DNA from: Streptomyces xiamenensis
GTDB lineage: Bacteria > Actinomycetota > Actinomycetes > Streptomycetales > Streptomycetaceae
Direction: 5' to 3'
NCBI RefSeq assembly: GCF_000993785.3
Contig: NZ_CP009922.3
Location: 5,394,001-5,458,000, forward strand
DNA: 64,000 bases
The notes under the pieces were generated by a model, which worked only from the letters and a program-made list of their open reading frames with translations, was not told the DNA's origin and did no database searches. This document shows positions 1-6,583 of this stretch, one piece after another. Both the position numbers and the translations under genes were made by a program. Every line of letters starts with the position of its first letter. The first letter of the stretch is position 1.

Positions 1-402
1 GCACACCCGCCCGCCCACGACGGGCGAGGCGGCCCCGGTGATCGGGTACCCGGCACCGCCGACGCTGATCTCACCCGGCGCGTTCACCGTCGCGTTGTAC
101 TGGATCAGCGCCCAGCCACCGCCGGGGAAGGAGCTCGCCGCCGTGGTGCCGATCGGCACGGTGAGGGCGGAATCCGCGTACCAGGTGGTGACGGCGCCGC
201 CGCAGCCGCCCGGGAGCAGGCCGTAGCGCTGGGTCCCGCCGCCGTGGGCGTTGAAGCCGATGGCGCAGGAACCGCCGGACGAGCTGTACACGCGATCGCC
301 GCCGCGTACCGTCGGGCCGGCCGCGACGGCGGGGGTCGCGATGAGCAGCGACATCGCGGTCAGCAGGGCCAACAGGGCGGATCCGTACCGGAGCAGACGC
401 AT
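1..402 (-). CDS. Secreted S1-family protease homologue, catalytically degenerate, partial
   Basis: The ATG at 402 follows an AGGAGG-like ribosome site. 134 residues are visible before the window edge. Residues 1-28 form a signal peptide (hydrophobic core, then ATPAVAA). The rest looks like the mature alpha-lytic/streptogrisin domain: VRGGDRVYSSSGGSCAIGFNA, a Cys pair at C46/C67, FPG-WALIQYN, and VVGGRVC. No long pro-region separates signal and domain, unlike the active proteases. The catalytic His of the family motif GHC is replaced (GGC, residues 65-67), and the catalytic Asp of the FPGNDYA motif is replaced by Gly (FPGGGWA, residues 92-98). The Ser region lies outside the window. I infer a secreted pseudoprotease, perhaps a binding protein. 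The family call is secure and loss of activity is inferred. Confidence 0.8.
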   Translation of the reverse strand, partial: MRLLRYGSALLALLTAMSLLIATPAVAAGPTVRGGDRVYSSSGGSCAIGFNAHGGGTQRYGLLPGGCGGAVTTWYADSALTVPIGTTAASSFPGGGWALIQYNATVNAPGEISVGGAGYPITGAASPVVGGRVC

Positions 403-550
403 GGCGGCCTCCTGGGGGAATGAGGAAGAGGGGCAGTCGCATGGATGACATGCCCCCGTCATTCTGCCCGTCGCGCCCCGACCTCAGGCCGCCGAGCGCG
501 GTGTCGTGATCCCGCCGGTGCCGGCGGCCGCGGTCGGGCAGCCTGGGCGC

Positions 551-1063
551 ATGACGACAGTGAGGTATCAGGCGTCCGCCATCCCCGCGCACGTTCTGGA
601 CGCCCTGCGGGCACGCGACGACGCCGGAGCGGTTCCCCGTCCGCACCCGCACGACGCGAACGGATCGCCGCTGCGCTGCTGTCTGCGCCGTGCCCGCGCC
701 GGGGAACGCCTCTTGCTCCTCTCCTACGCCCCGCTGCGCCGGTGGGCGGCGGAGAAGGGCGTCGACCCGGGAGCGTATGACGAGGTGGGGCCGGTCTTCG
801 TCCACACCGACCGGTGCGAGGGCCCGGACCCGGCGATCGCTCATCCGTTCGCCGAGACCGGGGCGCTGCGCGTGCTGCGCCGGTACAGCGGCGCAGGGTG
901 GATCACGGGAGGCGAACTCGTGCGGCTGCCCCAGGATCCGGGACGCGCGCGAGCCACCGTGGACCGGGCGCTGCACACGGCCTTCGCCGACCCACAGGTC
1001 GCACGCGTGCACATACGGGCGGTGGAGTACGGCTGCTTCCTGTACGAGGTGCCCAGGCCCTGA
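551..1063 (+). CDS. DUF1203 family protein
   Basis: 170-residue soluble protein beginning MTTVRYQASAIPAHVLDALR. The full length fits DUF1203, a small family of unknown function common in actinobacteria and proteobacteria. Family-like stretches are PLRCCLRRARAGERLLLLSY near residues 40-60, GPVFVHTDRC near 80-90 and VHIRAVEYGCFLYEVPR at the end. No signal peptide or membrane segment is visible. The ATG at 551 matches the family start. No clear Shine-Dalgarno sequence precedes it, and a GTG at 506 is an alternative. It is divergent from the secreted protease homologue and stands alone. Confidence 0.85.
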   Translation: MTTVRYQASAIPAHVLDALRARDDAGAVPRPHPHDANGSPLRCCLRRARAGERLLLLSYAPLRRWAAEKGVDPGAYDEVGPVFVHTDRCEGPDPAIAHPFAETGALRVLRRYSGAGWITGGELVRLPQDPGRARATVDRALHTAFADPQVARVHIRAVEYGCFLYEVPRP

Positions 1064-1246
1064 CCATTCCGCCGGTGGCCGTTCGCCGAGCCGGCCACCG
1101 CGTGAGCCTTCGGCGCCCCGGCGGTCCGGTCCTGCGGCGACGCCACCGCGCGGCCCGGGACACGTCCTAGTTCTCGACTCCCCGCGCGCTGAGCTCCTTC
1201 AGCCAGGAGGGCCCGCTCAGCAGCTCCAGCAGCAGCAACAGCCTGG

Positions 1247-1939
1247 TCAGCGGGTTCCACTCGGTCTCCTCGCGACCCGTCGCCGGGCGGGCGGCCCCCG
1301 TCGCGCCCGCGGCGGCCGTACGGGCGGGGGCAGCAGCGCCCAGACCGCCTTGCCATGGGTGTTGGGCGCGGTCCAGCCCCAGGTCTGCGCCAGTGACTCC
1401 AGGACGTGCAGTCCCCGGCCCGACTCCTGGAAGAAGTCCGGCTCCCGTACCACCGGAACCTCGCTGCCCGGGTCGAAGACCGCGCACAGCACCGAACCGC
1501 CGCAGTGCACCAGGCTCAGCAGAAACGGTTGGTCACGGGTGGCCGGCGGCAGCGGACGACCGGCGGAACCGGTCGGCGGCGCACCGTACCGCAGGGCGTT
1601 GGTGACCAGCTCCGAGACGATCACCGTGGCGTCGTCCGCCAGCTCCGTCAGCCCCCATCCGGCCAGGGTCGTGCGCGTGAGCTCCCGCGCGGCGGCTGGG
1701 GAGGTGGGCGAGTCGGCCAGCGGAAAGGTCGCGAAACCGGCGGAGTCCGGCTCGGCGCCGTCCGAACCACGCATCGGGCCACGGCCGTCCGGGGGCGGCA
1801 GCGCGGGCAGTCCGCCGAGCGCCGGCAGCGCGGGCAGCCCCGGCCCGGCCGCGGGGCTGAGCGCCGCCGCACCCCGGGCCCCCCTCACTCGCTGCCCCGG
1901 TGTTTCCCCGGGCGTCCACCACGGCGAGTGAGCTGGCAT
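1247..1939 (-). CDS. ATP-binding (HATPase_c_2, anti-sigma-type) regulator, probably frameshifted
   Basis: 231 codons from an ATG at 1939 preceded by GGAGG. After a Pro/Ala-rich N-terminal ~65 residues comes a GHKL ATPase domain: FPLADSPTSPAAARELTRTTL, then the N-box DDATVIVSELVTNALRYG, then the lid and G-boxes (DPGSEVPVV, GRGLHVLESLAQTWGW, GKAVWALLP). Such proteins resemble RsbW/SpoIIAB and often sit beside XRE/DUF397 pairs, as here. In the frame used the protein ends in an Arg/Pro-rich tail. In the neighbouring frame, strongly GC3-biased codons continue to a stop at 1167 and encode EWNPLTRLLLLLELL. One extra C in the minus-strand C5 tract (1326-1330) would join them, so the true gene is probably 1167-1939. 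Confidence 0.82.
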   Translation of the reverse strand: MPAHSPWWTPGETPGQRVRGARGAAALSPAAGPGLPALPALGGLPALPPPDGRGPMRGSDGAEPDSAGFATFPLADSPTSPAAARELTRTTLAGWGLTELADDATVIVSELVTNALRYGAPPTGSAGRPLPPATRDQPFLLSLVHCGGSVLCAVFDPGSEVPVVREPDFFQESGRGLHVLESLAQTWGWTAPNTHGKAVWALLPPPVRPPRARRGPPARRRVARRPSGTR

Positions 1940-2047
1940 AGGTCCTCCGCTGCACTGTGTTTCCAAAAGCTGACTCTGAGCGACGACTCCGCTGGGTCTA
2001 TCCTCACTGAACCGAGCGTATCGCTGCAAGTACATCTGAAAGAACGA

Positions 2048-2070
2048 ATGCAAGAACAGATGCAAGAACA
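2048..2070. repeat. Tandem direct repeat ATGCAAGAACA x2 upstream of DUF397 gene
   Basis: ATGCAAGAACA occurs at 2048-2058 and 2060-2070 (12-bp period), with a related GAAAGAACGA just upstream. It lies in the divergent promoter region between the ATPase and DUF397 genes. The spacing of about one helical turn suggests a regulator site. This is inference only. Confidence 0.45.
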
Positions 2071-2158
2071 CGCGCCGACGGGGGAAGTAATCGGTCTGGA
2101 TCCGAACGACCGCCCACCACCGGCCCGCAGAGGCCGGCACGGTGACCGAGGAGGAGTT

Positions 2159-2404
2159 ATGCCGCAGTTCGCCAACGGGATGTCAGCCGAGCGTCTCGAG
2201 GGAGCGGTCTGGCGCAAGAGCGCCCGCAGCAACCCGAGCGGAAACTGTGTCGAGGTGGCCGCGTTGGCCGACGGCGCGGTGGCCGTACGCAACTCCCGTG
2301 ACCCGTTGGGCCCGGCGCTCATCTACACCAGGGCCGAGATGAGCGCCTTCATCAACGGCGCCAAGGACGGCGATTTCGACGATCTGGCCGACGTCACGGG
2401 CTAG
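2159..2404 (+). CDS. DUF397 family small regulator (BldB-like family)
   Basis: 81 residues, with ATG preceded by GAGGAG at short spacing. The DUF397 core is clear: WRKSARSNPSGNCVEVAAL, then VAVRNSRDPLGPALIYTRAEMSAFI. DUF397 includes BldB and the small partners of WhiJ-like XRE proteins, which affect development and secondary metabolism in Streptomyces. Here the XRE partner lies downstream at 2708, but the MITE-like insertion at 2401-2595 separates the two, and the ATPase partner is divergent at 1939. The TAG stop is part of the CTAG at the element boundary, so the last codons may have been set by the insertion. Confidence 0.9.
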   Translation: MPQFANGMSAERLEGAVWRKSARSNPSGNCVEVAALADGAVAVRNSRDPLGPALIYTRAEMSAFINGAKDGDFDDLADVTG

Positions 2405-2595
2405 GTCCTGTCTGACACATGGCGCCGGTCGGGCCCGCGTTGTCTGGTGCTGGGGGCACCTCCCGGCCGAAGGCTGGGGGAGCATCGCAAGGCGGAGGGG
2501 CGGCCTCGTAGTGGGCTACTTGGGCGTCTCGACAACGCAGCGAGGTGCCGTGCCAGGCGACGTGGGCCAGGCGGGATTTGTCAGAAAGGGCCTAG
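2401..2595. mobile_element. MITE-like element, ~195 bp, with terminal inverted repeats and CTAG flanks
   Basis: The left end reads CTAG-GTCCTGTCTGACA. The right end, reverse-complemented, reads CTAG-GCCCTTTCTGACA: 13-bp inverted ends with two mismatches, inside a CTAG at each side that could be a 4-bp target duplication. No transposase fits. The interior carries a G/C palindromic repeat (2451-2483) also found at 16711-16742. CTAG target preference is known for IS5-type elements, so an IS5-family MITE is inferred. An identical copy of the left 16 bp lies at 33296-33311. It separates the DUF397 gene from its XRE partner, and the DUF397 stop codon lies in the left CTAG. Confidence 0.7.
2451..2483. 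repeat. GC-rich imperfect palindrome, copy 1
   Basis: TGGGGGCACCTCCC is followed by a spacer and then GGCTGGGGGAGC. The same design recurs at 16711-16742. Similar G-tract palindromes are widely dispersed in Streptomyces intergenic DNA. Their function is unknown. Confidence 0.6.
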
Positions 2596-2620
2596 CCGCC
2601 CGGCCCGGACGGAGCTGAAA

Positions 2621-2702
2621 TTCCCCTGAGTGGAGCGGGCGTTGCTGTACGAGGCGTCCCCGCAGTGCGACACTGGGTGCACATTTCAACCACTCAGGGG
2701 AA
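2621..2702. promoter_or_regulatory. Perfect 13-bp inverted repeat pair upstream of XRE gene
   Basis: TTCCCCTGAGTGG (2621-2633) is repeated as its exact reverse complement CCACTCAGGGGAA (2690-2702), 56 bp apart. The right arm contains the GGGGA ribosome site of the XRE gene (ATG 2708). It could be an autoregulatory operator pair allowing looping, or an RNA stem that hides the ribosome site. Confidence 0.6.
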
Positions 2703-2707
2703 CTCAG

Positions 2708-3640
2708 ATGGCCTCAGCAGAACCCGGCCGCGCCTCCTCCGTGACGGACCTGCTCTCCCACGCGCGGGGCGGCCCCACCGCACTGCGCATCGTGCTCGGC
2801 ACCCAGCTGCGCCGGCTGCGGGAGGACCGCGGCATCCGTCCCGAGGAGGCCGGCCGGGCGATCCGCGCCTCGCACGCCAAGATCAGCCGGCTGGAACTGG
2901 GCCGCGTTGCCGCCAAGGAGCGGGACGTCGCCGATCTGCTCACCCTGTACGGCGTGGTCGACGCCCCGCGCCGCGCCGAACTGCTGGAACTCACCCGGCA
3001 GGCCGGCAGTCCGGGCTGGTGGCAGAAGTACAGCGATGTGCTGCCCAACTGGTTCGAGACCCTCATCGGCCTGGAGGAGGCCGCCTCGGTGATCCGCACC
3101 TACGAGGTGCAGTTCATCCCCGGGCTGCTGCAGACCCCCGACTACGCACGCGCCTGCATCGCGCTCGGTCACCCCCGTGAGACGCCGCGGCAGATCAACC
3201 GGCGGGTCGAACTGCGCCTGGAACGCCAGCAGCTGCTGCGCCGCAGGTGCGGCCCCAAGCTGTGGGCGGTGGTCGACGAGGCGGCCCTGCACCGTCCGCT
3301 GGGCGGTGCGGCGGCCATGCGCGCCCAGATCGAGCATCTGCGCGAGCTGGCCGAACTGCCCAATGTGACCATCCAGATCGCGCCGTTCCACCTCGGCGGT
3401 CTGGCCACCGCCGGGGCTCCGGTCACCATCCTGCGCTTCATGGAGCCCGATCTGCCGGACATCGTCTACCTGGAGCAGCTCAACAGCGCGCTGTACCTCG
3501 ACAAGCGGGACGACGTCGAGGACTACATGGCCGTGATGGACAGCCTGTGCGCGAGCGCCGAACCGGACAGCCGCACCCCGGAGTTCCTCTCCCGTCTCTC
3601 CTTTCCCGACCCGCCCGTGCCCGGCGCGGGACCGGCCTGA
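2708..3640 (+). CDS. XRE-family regulator with DUF5753 (WhiJ-type)
   Basis: 310 residues from the ATG at 2708 (GGGGAACTCAG upstream). A longer frame from 2630 exists but would translate through the inverted repeat, so this start is preferred. The N-terminal helix-turn-helix lies at about residues 30-90 (LGTQLRRLREDRGIRPEEAG, ASHAKISRLELGR). A C-terminal DUF5753 sensor-like domain spans about 105-290 (VIRTYEVQFIPGLLQTPDYA, LWAVVDEAALHRPLGG). This is the architecture of WhiJ-like regulators, which pair with DUF397 proteins and often with RsbW-like ATPases; both are immediately upstream here. The paired inverted repeats in its leader suggest autoregulation. Confidence 0.92.
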   Translation: MASAEPGRASSVTDLLSHARGGPTALRIVLGTQLRRLREDRGIRPEEAGRAIRASHAKISRLELGRVAAKERDVADLLTLYGVVDAPRRAELLELTRQAGSPGWWQKYSDVLPNWFETLIGLEEAASVIRTYEVQFIPGLLQTPDYARACIALGHPRETPRQINRRVELRLERQQLLRRRCGPKLWAVVDEAALHRPLGGAAAMRAQIEHLRELAELPNVTIQIAPFHLGGLATAGAPVTILRFMEPDLPDIVYLEQLNSALYLDKRDDVEDYMAVMDSLCASAEPDSRTPEFLSRLSFPDPPVPGAGPA

Positions 3641-3687
3641 GTCGATCAGGTCGGGCATCTGTTCGGGCACTGGCTCCGGCCCTACGC

Positions 3688-3701
3688 TGGGAGCGCTCCC
3701 A
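3688..3701. promoter_or_regulatory. CebR-type operator
   Basis: Perfect 14-bp palindrome TGGGAGCGCTCCCA. It matches the known binding site of the LacI-family cello-oligosaccharide repressor CebR of Streptomyces. It ends 29 bp before the LPMO start, overlapping the expected promoter, which predicts cellobiose-inducible expression. Confidence 0.9.
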
Positions 3702-3730
3702 TTCATGAGCCGCATCAATGGAGGGTCGGC

Positions 3731-4438
3731 ATGCATTCCCTTGCACACTCACGGCGTTCCGGGCTGTTACGGGCCCTGGCGGTGGCGACCGCCGCGCTGC
3801 TGTGTCTCATCCCGTGGGCGGACACCGCCGCCGCGCACGGCTCCACCATCGATCCGATGTCCCGCAACTACAGCTGCTGGAAGCGCTGGGGCAACGACTT
3901 CCAGAACCCGGACATGGCCAACCAGGACCCCATGTGCTGGCAGGCGTGGCAGGACAACCCCAGCGCCATGTGGAACTGGAACGGCCTGTACCGCGACGGC
4001 GTCAACAACAACCACCAGGCCGCCATCCCGGACGGCCAGCTGTGCAGCGGCGGACAGGCCGAGGGTGGCCGCTACCGCTCCATGGACACCGTGGGCGCCT
4101 GGCAGGCGACCAACATCGCCAACAGCTCGAACTTCACGGTGCGGGTGCACGACGCCGCCCTGCACGGCGCCACGTACTTCCAGGTCTACGTCACCAAACA
4201 GGGTTTCAACCCGGCGACCCAGGCCCTGAAGTGGAGCGATCTGGAACTGGTGCGCACCACCGGCTCGTACGCGCCGGGCGAGGGCACCCCGTCCACCGAA
4301 CCGCAGCTCGGCGGTGTCACGGTCTCGATCGACGCCGGCGCTCCGGGGCGTACCGGCCGGCACATGGTCTACACGATCTGGCGGGCCGCGCACATGGATC
4401 AGACGTACTACCTGTGCAGCGATGTGATCTTCGGCTGA
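3731..4438 (+). CDS. Secreted lytic polysaccharide monooxygenase, AA10 (CBM33) family
   Basis: 235 residues from an ATG with GGAGGG 7 nt upstream. Signal peptide residues 1-35 end in AAA, leaving His36 (HGSTIDPMSR) as the mature N-terminus. This is the first ligand of the copper histidine brace, and H145 in ALHGATYFQVYVTK is the likely second. The domain ends YYLCSDVIFG. There is no carbohydrate-binding module, so this is a single-domain enzyme. AA10 enzymes cleave cellulose or chitin oxidatively outside the cell; the upstream CebR box points to cellulose. Y226 occupies the position that is usually the axial Phe in AA10. Codon 13 (3767-3769), inside the signal peptide, is the rare TTA, which predicts bldA dependence. 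Confidence 0.95.
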   Translation: MHSLAHSRRSGLLRALAVATAALLCLIPWADTAAAHGSTIDPMSRNYSCWKRWGNDFQNPDMANQDPMCWQAWQDNPSAMWNWNGLYRDGVNNNHQAAIPDGQLCSGGQAEGGRYRSMDTVGAWQATNIANSSNFTVRVHDAALHGATYFQVYVTKQGFNPATQALKWSDLELVRTTGSYAPGEGTPSTEPQLGGVTVSIDAGAPGRTGRHMVYTIWRAAHMDQTYYLCSDVIFG

Positions 4439-4459
4439 CACGGGAGTGACGCACGGGCT

Positions 4460-4493
4460 TGCCACCTCCTCGCCCCCCACGGAGGGGGTGGCA
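4460..4493. terminator. Hairpin between convergent LPMO and hydrolase genes
   Basis: TGCCACCTCC pairs with GGGGGTGGCA around a 14-nt loop, with one mismatch. There is no U-tract. Its position between two convergent stops supports a bidirectional terminator. Confidence 0.5.
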
Positions 4494-4523
4494 GGTCCGG
4501 CGCGCCACCTCTCCGGGAAGGTC

Positions 4524-5459
4524 TCAGATCCAGCGGTCGACCACGGTCACCAGGTCGCGGATGACCTCTTCCCGGTTGGTCTCGTTGAGGATCTCGTGCC
4601 GTGCCCGTGGGTAGGCCCGCCAGCTCAGCTCGCGGGTGCCGGCGTAGCGGAAGTCCTCCAGCAGTCCGTACACCAGCGACATCCGGGCGTGGCAGGGGTC
4701 CTGGTCCCCGACGGCGAGATGGACGGGCAGGTCGCGCGGGATCCGGGCCTGCTGTGCGGGATCGTTGATCTTGCGGTTTCCCGCCACCCAGTCCAGCGCC
4801 AGCCCGGCGCTGAAGGGGAATCCGCAGCGTTCGTCGGCGACGTAGGCGTCCACCTCCGCGGTGTCCCGGGACAACCATTCGAATCCGGTGCGGAACGGAT
4901 ACGGATCGTTGAACGACCCGAACAGCCGCGGTACGAAGGTTGACGCCGCCGCCCGCCCCTCCCGCTCGATCTGCCGGTGCAGCTCATCCAGCGCCGTCTG
5001 CGGATCGCATCCGGGCAGCGAGCGGAAGGTCCCGGTCAGCAGCAGCCCGGCGAGTCCGTCCCCGTACTCCTGCGCGTAGTCCCTGGCGAGCTGGGATCCC
5101 ATGGAGTGCCCGAGCAGCACCAGTGGCACTCCGGGCACCCGCGAGCGCGCCCGCTCGCCGACCAGCCGCAGGTCATCGACGACCGCCCGCCACCCGGAGG
5201 CGCCGACCACCCCCAGGCCGCCGGTGTGCGCGGCGGTCGCGCCGTGCCCGCGGTGGTCGGAGGCGATCACCCCCAGGCCGCGCGCGGTCAGCCGGCGGGC
5301 GAAGCGGTCGTAGCGCAGCCCGTGCTCGGCGGCTCCGTGCACCAGCTGCACCCAGCCGCGTACGGCGCCGGTGCCGCCGGGCGGGAGCCAGCTGTGGGCC
5401 ACCACGGTGACGCCGTCGGGCGCGGTGATCTCCTCGGTGCGGGTCTCGGTCTCCACCAC
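4524..5459 (-). CDS. Alpha/beta hydrolase, monoacylglycerol-lipase/lysophospholipase-like
   Basis: 311 residues from tandem GTG codons at 5459/5456; AGGGGAA lies just upstream and the first was chosen. It is a serine hydrolase of the Hydrolase_4 (S33-like) group: VQLVHGAAEHGLRYDRFARRL (oxyanion-side HG motif), GVIASDHRGHGAT, the nucleophile elbow GHSMG near residue 115, acid region VGDQDPCHARMS, and a final catalytic His in RARHEILNE. No signal peptide is visible, so it is probably cytoplasmic. Relatives cleave monoacylglycerols or lysophospholipids. The substrate here is unknown. It is convergent with the LPMO gene. Confidence 0.88.
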   Translation of the reverse strand: MVETETRTEEITAPDGVTVVAHSWLPPGGTGAVRGWVQLVHGAAEHGLRYDRFARRLTARGLGVIASDHRGHGATAAHTGGLGVVGASGWRAVVDDLRLVGERARSRVPGVPLVLLGHSMGSQLARDYAQEYGDGLAGLLLTGTFRSLPGCDPQTALDELHRQIEREGRAAASTFVPRLFGSFNDPYPFRTGFEWLSRDTAEVDAYVADERCGFPFSAGLALDWVAGNRKINDPAQQARIPRDLPVHLAVGDQDPCHARMSLVYGLLEDFRYAGTRELSWRAYPRARHEILNETNREEVIRDLVTVVDRWI

Positions 5460-5584
5460 TGGTTCCCCTGTTCTCCCGTACGGCCGCTGCCGCCGTACGG
5501 GGCGCGCGCTCCCGGCGTGCGTCGTCCGGCCGGCTCCCGCTGACCACCTAACCGCAAGCCCTCCGGTGGCGCGAGCGCGGCGGC

Positions 5585-6379
5585 TCAGTCGGTGTGCATC
5601 TTGGTGAAGTAGTGCAGGGCCGCCTGACTGTGGGCGATCCGCTCCTCCAGCAGCGCGGCGTCGAAGCGATAGCCGGTGCGCATATAACTGAACGTCATGG
5701 CCCGTCCGCGCCCGGGCAGGGTGCGGTCCCGGCGCCACACCACGTTCTTGGGGCAGCCCCACACCAGCATCTCGCCGACATGGCCCAGGGTCAGCAGGGT
5801 GACCAGCACCGAGCCGATGAAGAAGATCACCCACAGCGGCAGCAGCAGGACGAAGCCGAGCCAGCCCGCCCAGGTGCCCCGGCGGCCGGTCAGCGGCGGA
5901 CGCCCGTCGGGGAAGTCGATCCGCCAGTAGCCGCGCCGGCCGATGCGGGAGGGGCCGTGGGTGATCCGGCACAGGGGGAGGCCCTCGGCGTCGGTCACCG
6001 TGAAGTGCCGGGGCGCGGTGACCCCGGGCTCTTCGGGCCGCACGGTGGCCGTCGGCCGGCCGGCGGGATCGTGCAGAACGAGAACGGGGTGCGGTGTGCC
6101 GTACCCGCCGCGGGTCCGCTCCTCCACCTCGGCCACGGTGACCGGTTCCGACACCTGCGGGCGGCCGGCCGCCACCTTGACCAGCGTGGCGGTGCCGCCC
6201 CCGCTCCCGGCCACCGCCGGGTCGTCGGGCGCGTACAGGCGTACCCGATGCCCCCCGTTCTCCTCCCGCCGCTGCTGAAGCCGGCGATCGGGGAGGATGG
6301 CGAACTCCTCGCCCTGCGCCCATTCTCCGGTCCGCATGCCCTGGGTGCCCGTGATGTCCACGGTGAAGCCGGCCGTCAT
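5585..6379 (-). CDS. Conserved actinobacterial membrane-anchored protein of unknown function
   Basis: 264 residues beginning MTAGFTVDITGTQGMRTGEWAQ. I do not recognise a named family. It has a soluble beta-rich N-terminal half (about 1-155) with repeated hydrophobic/charged alternation. Next comes RRGYWRIDFPDGRPPLTGRRG, then a long hydrophobic hairpin of about 35 residues (WLGFVLLLPLWVIFFIGSVL and following), compatible with one or two membrane passes. The soluble tail starts CPKNVVWRRDRTL. The sequence layout recalls LURP-one/scramblase-like intracellular sensors, but that is speculative. The ATG at 6379 is the only good start. It probably has its own promoter; the upstream gene is divergent. 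Confidence 0.75.
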   Translation of the reverse strand: MTAGFTVDITGTQGMRTGEWAQGEEFAILPDRRLQQRREENGGHRVRLYAPDDPAVAGSGGGTATLVKVAAGRPQVSEPVTVAEVEERTRGGYGTPHPVLVLHDPAGRPTATVRPEEPGVTAPRHFTVTDAEGLPLCRITHGPSRIGRRGYWRIDFPDGRPPLTGRRGTWAGWLGFVLLLPLWVIFFIGSVLVTLLTLGHVGEMLVWGCPKNVVWRRDRTLPGRGRAMTFSYMRTGYRFDAALLEERIAHSQAALHYFTKMHTD

Positions 6380-6583
6380 GGTCGCGATCCTCCCAGCCGG
6401 ACGGGGGGCCGAAACGCGGCCGTGTCGGGGATCACAGCCACCGCCACGACCCGGGCGTGCGGCGGGCGCCCGGCGGCACCAACCTCACACGGTCCTGATC
6501 TTGCTGTTCCGGGGCCGCGCGACAGATGATGGTGCGGTTGTGGGTGTGATGTACCGGCTGTCCGGTGCGGAGGGAGCGAGCGC

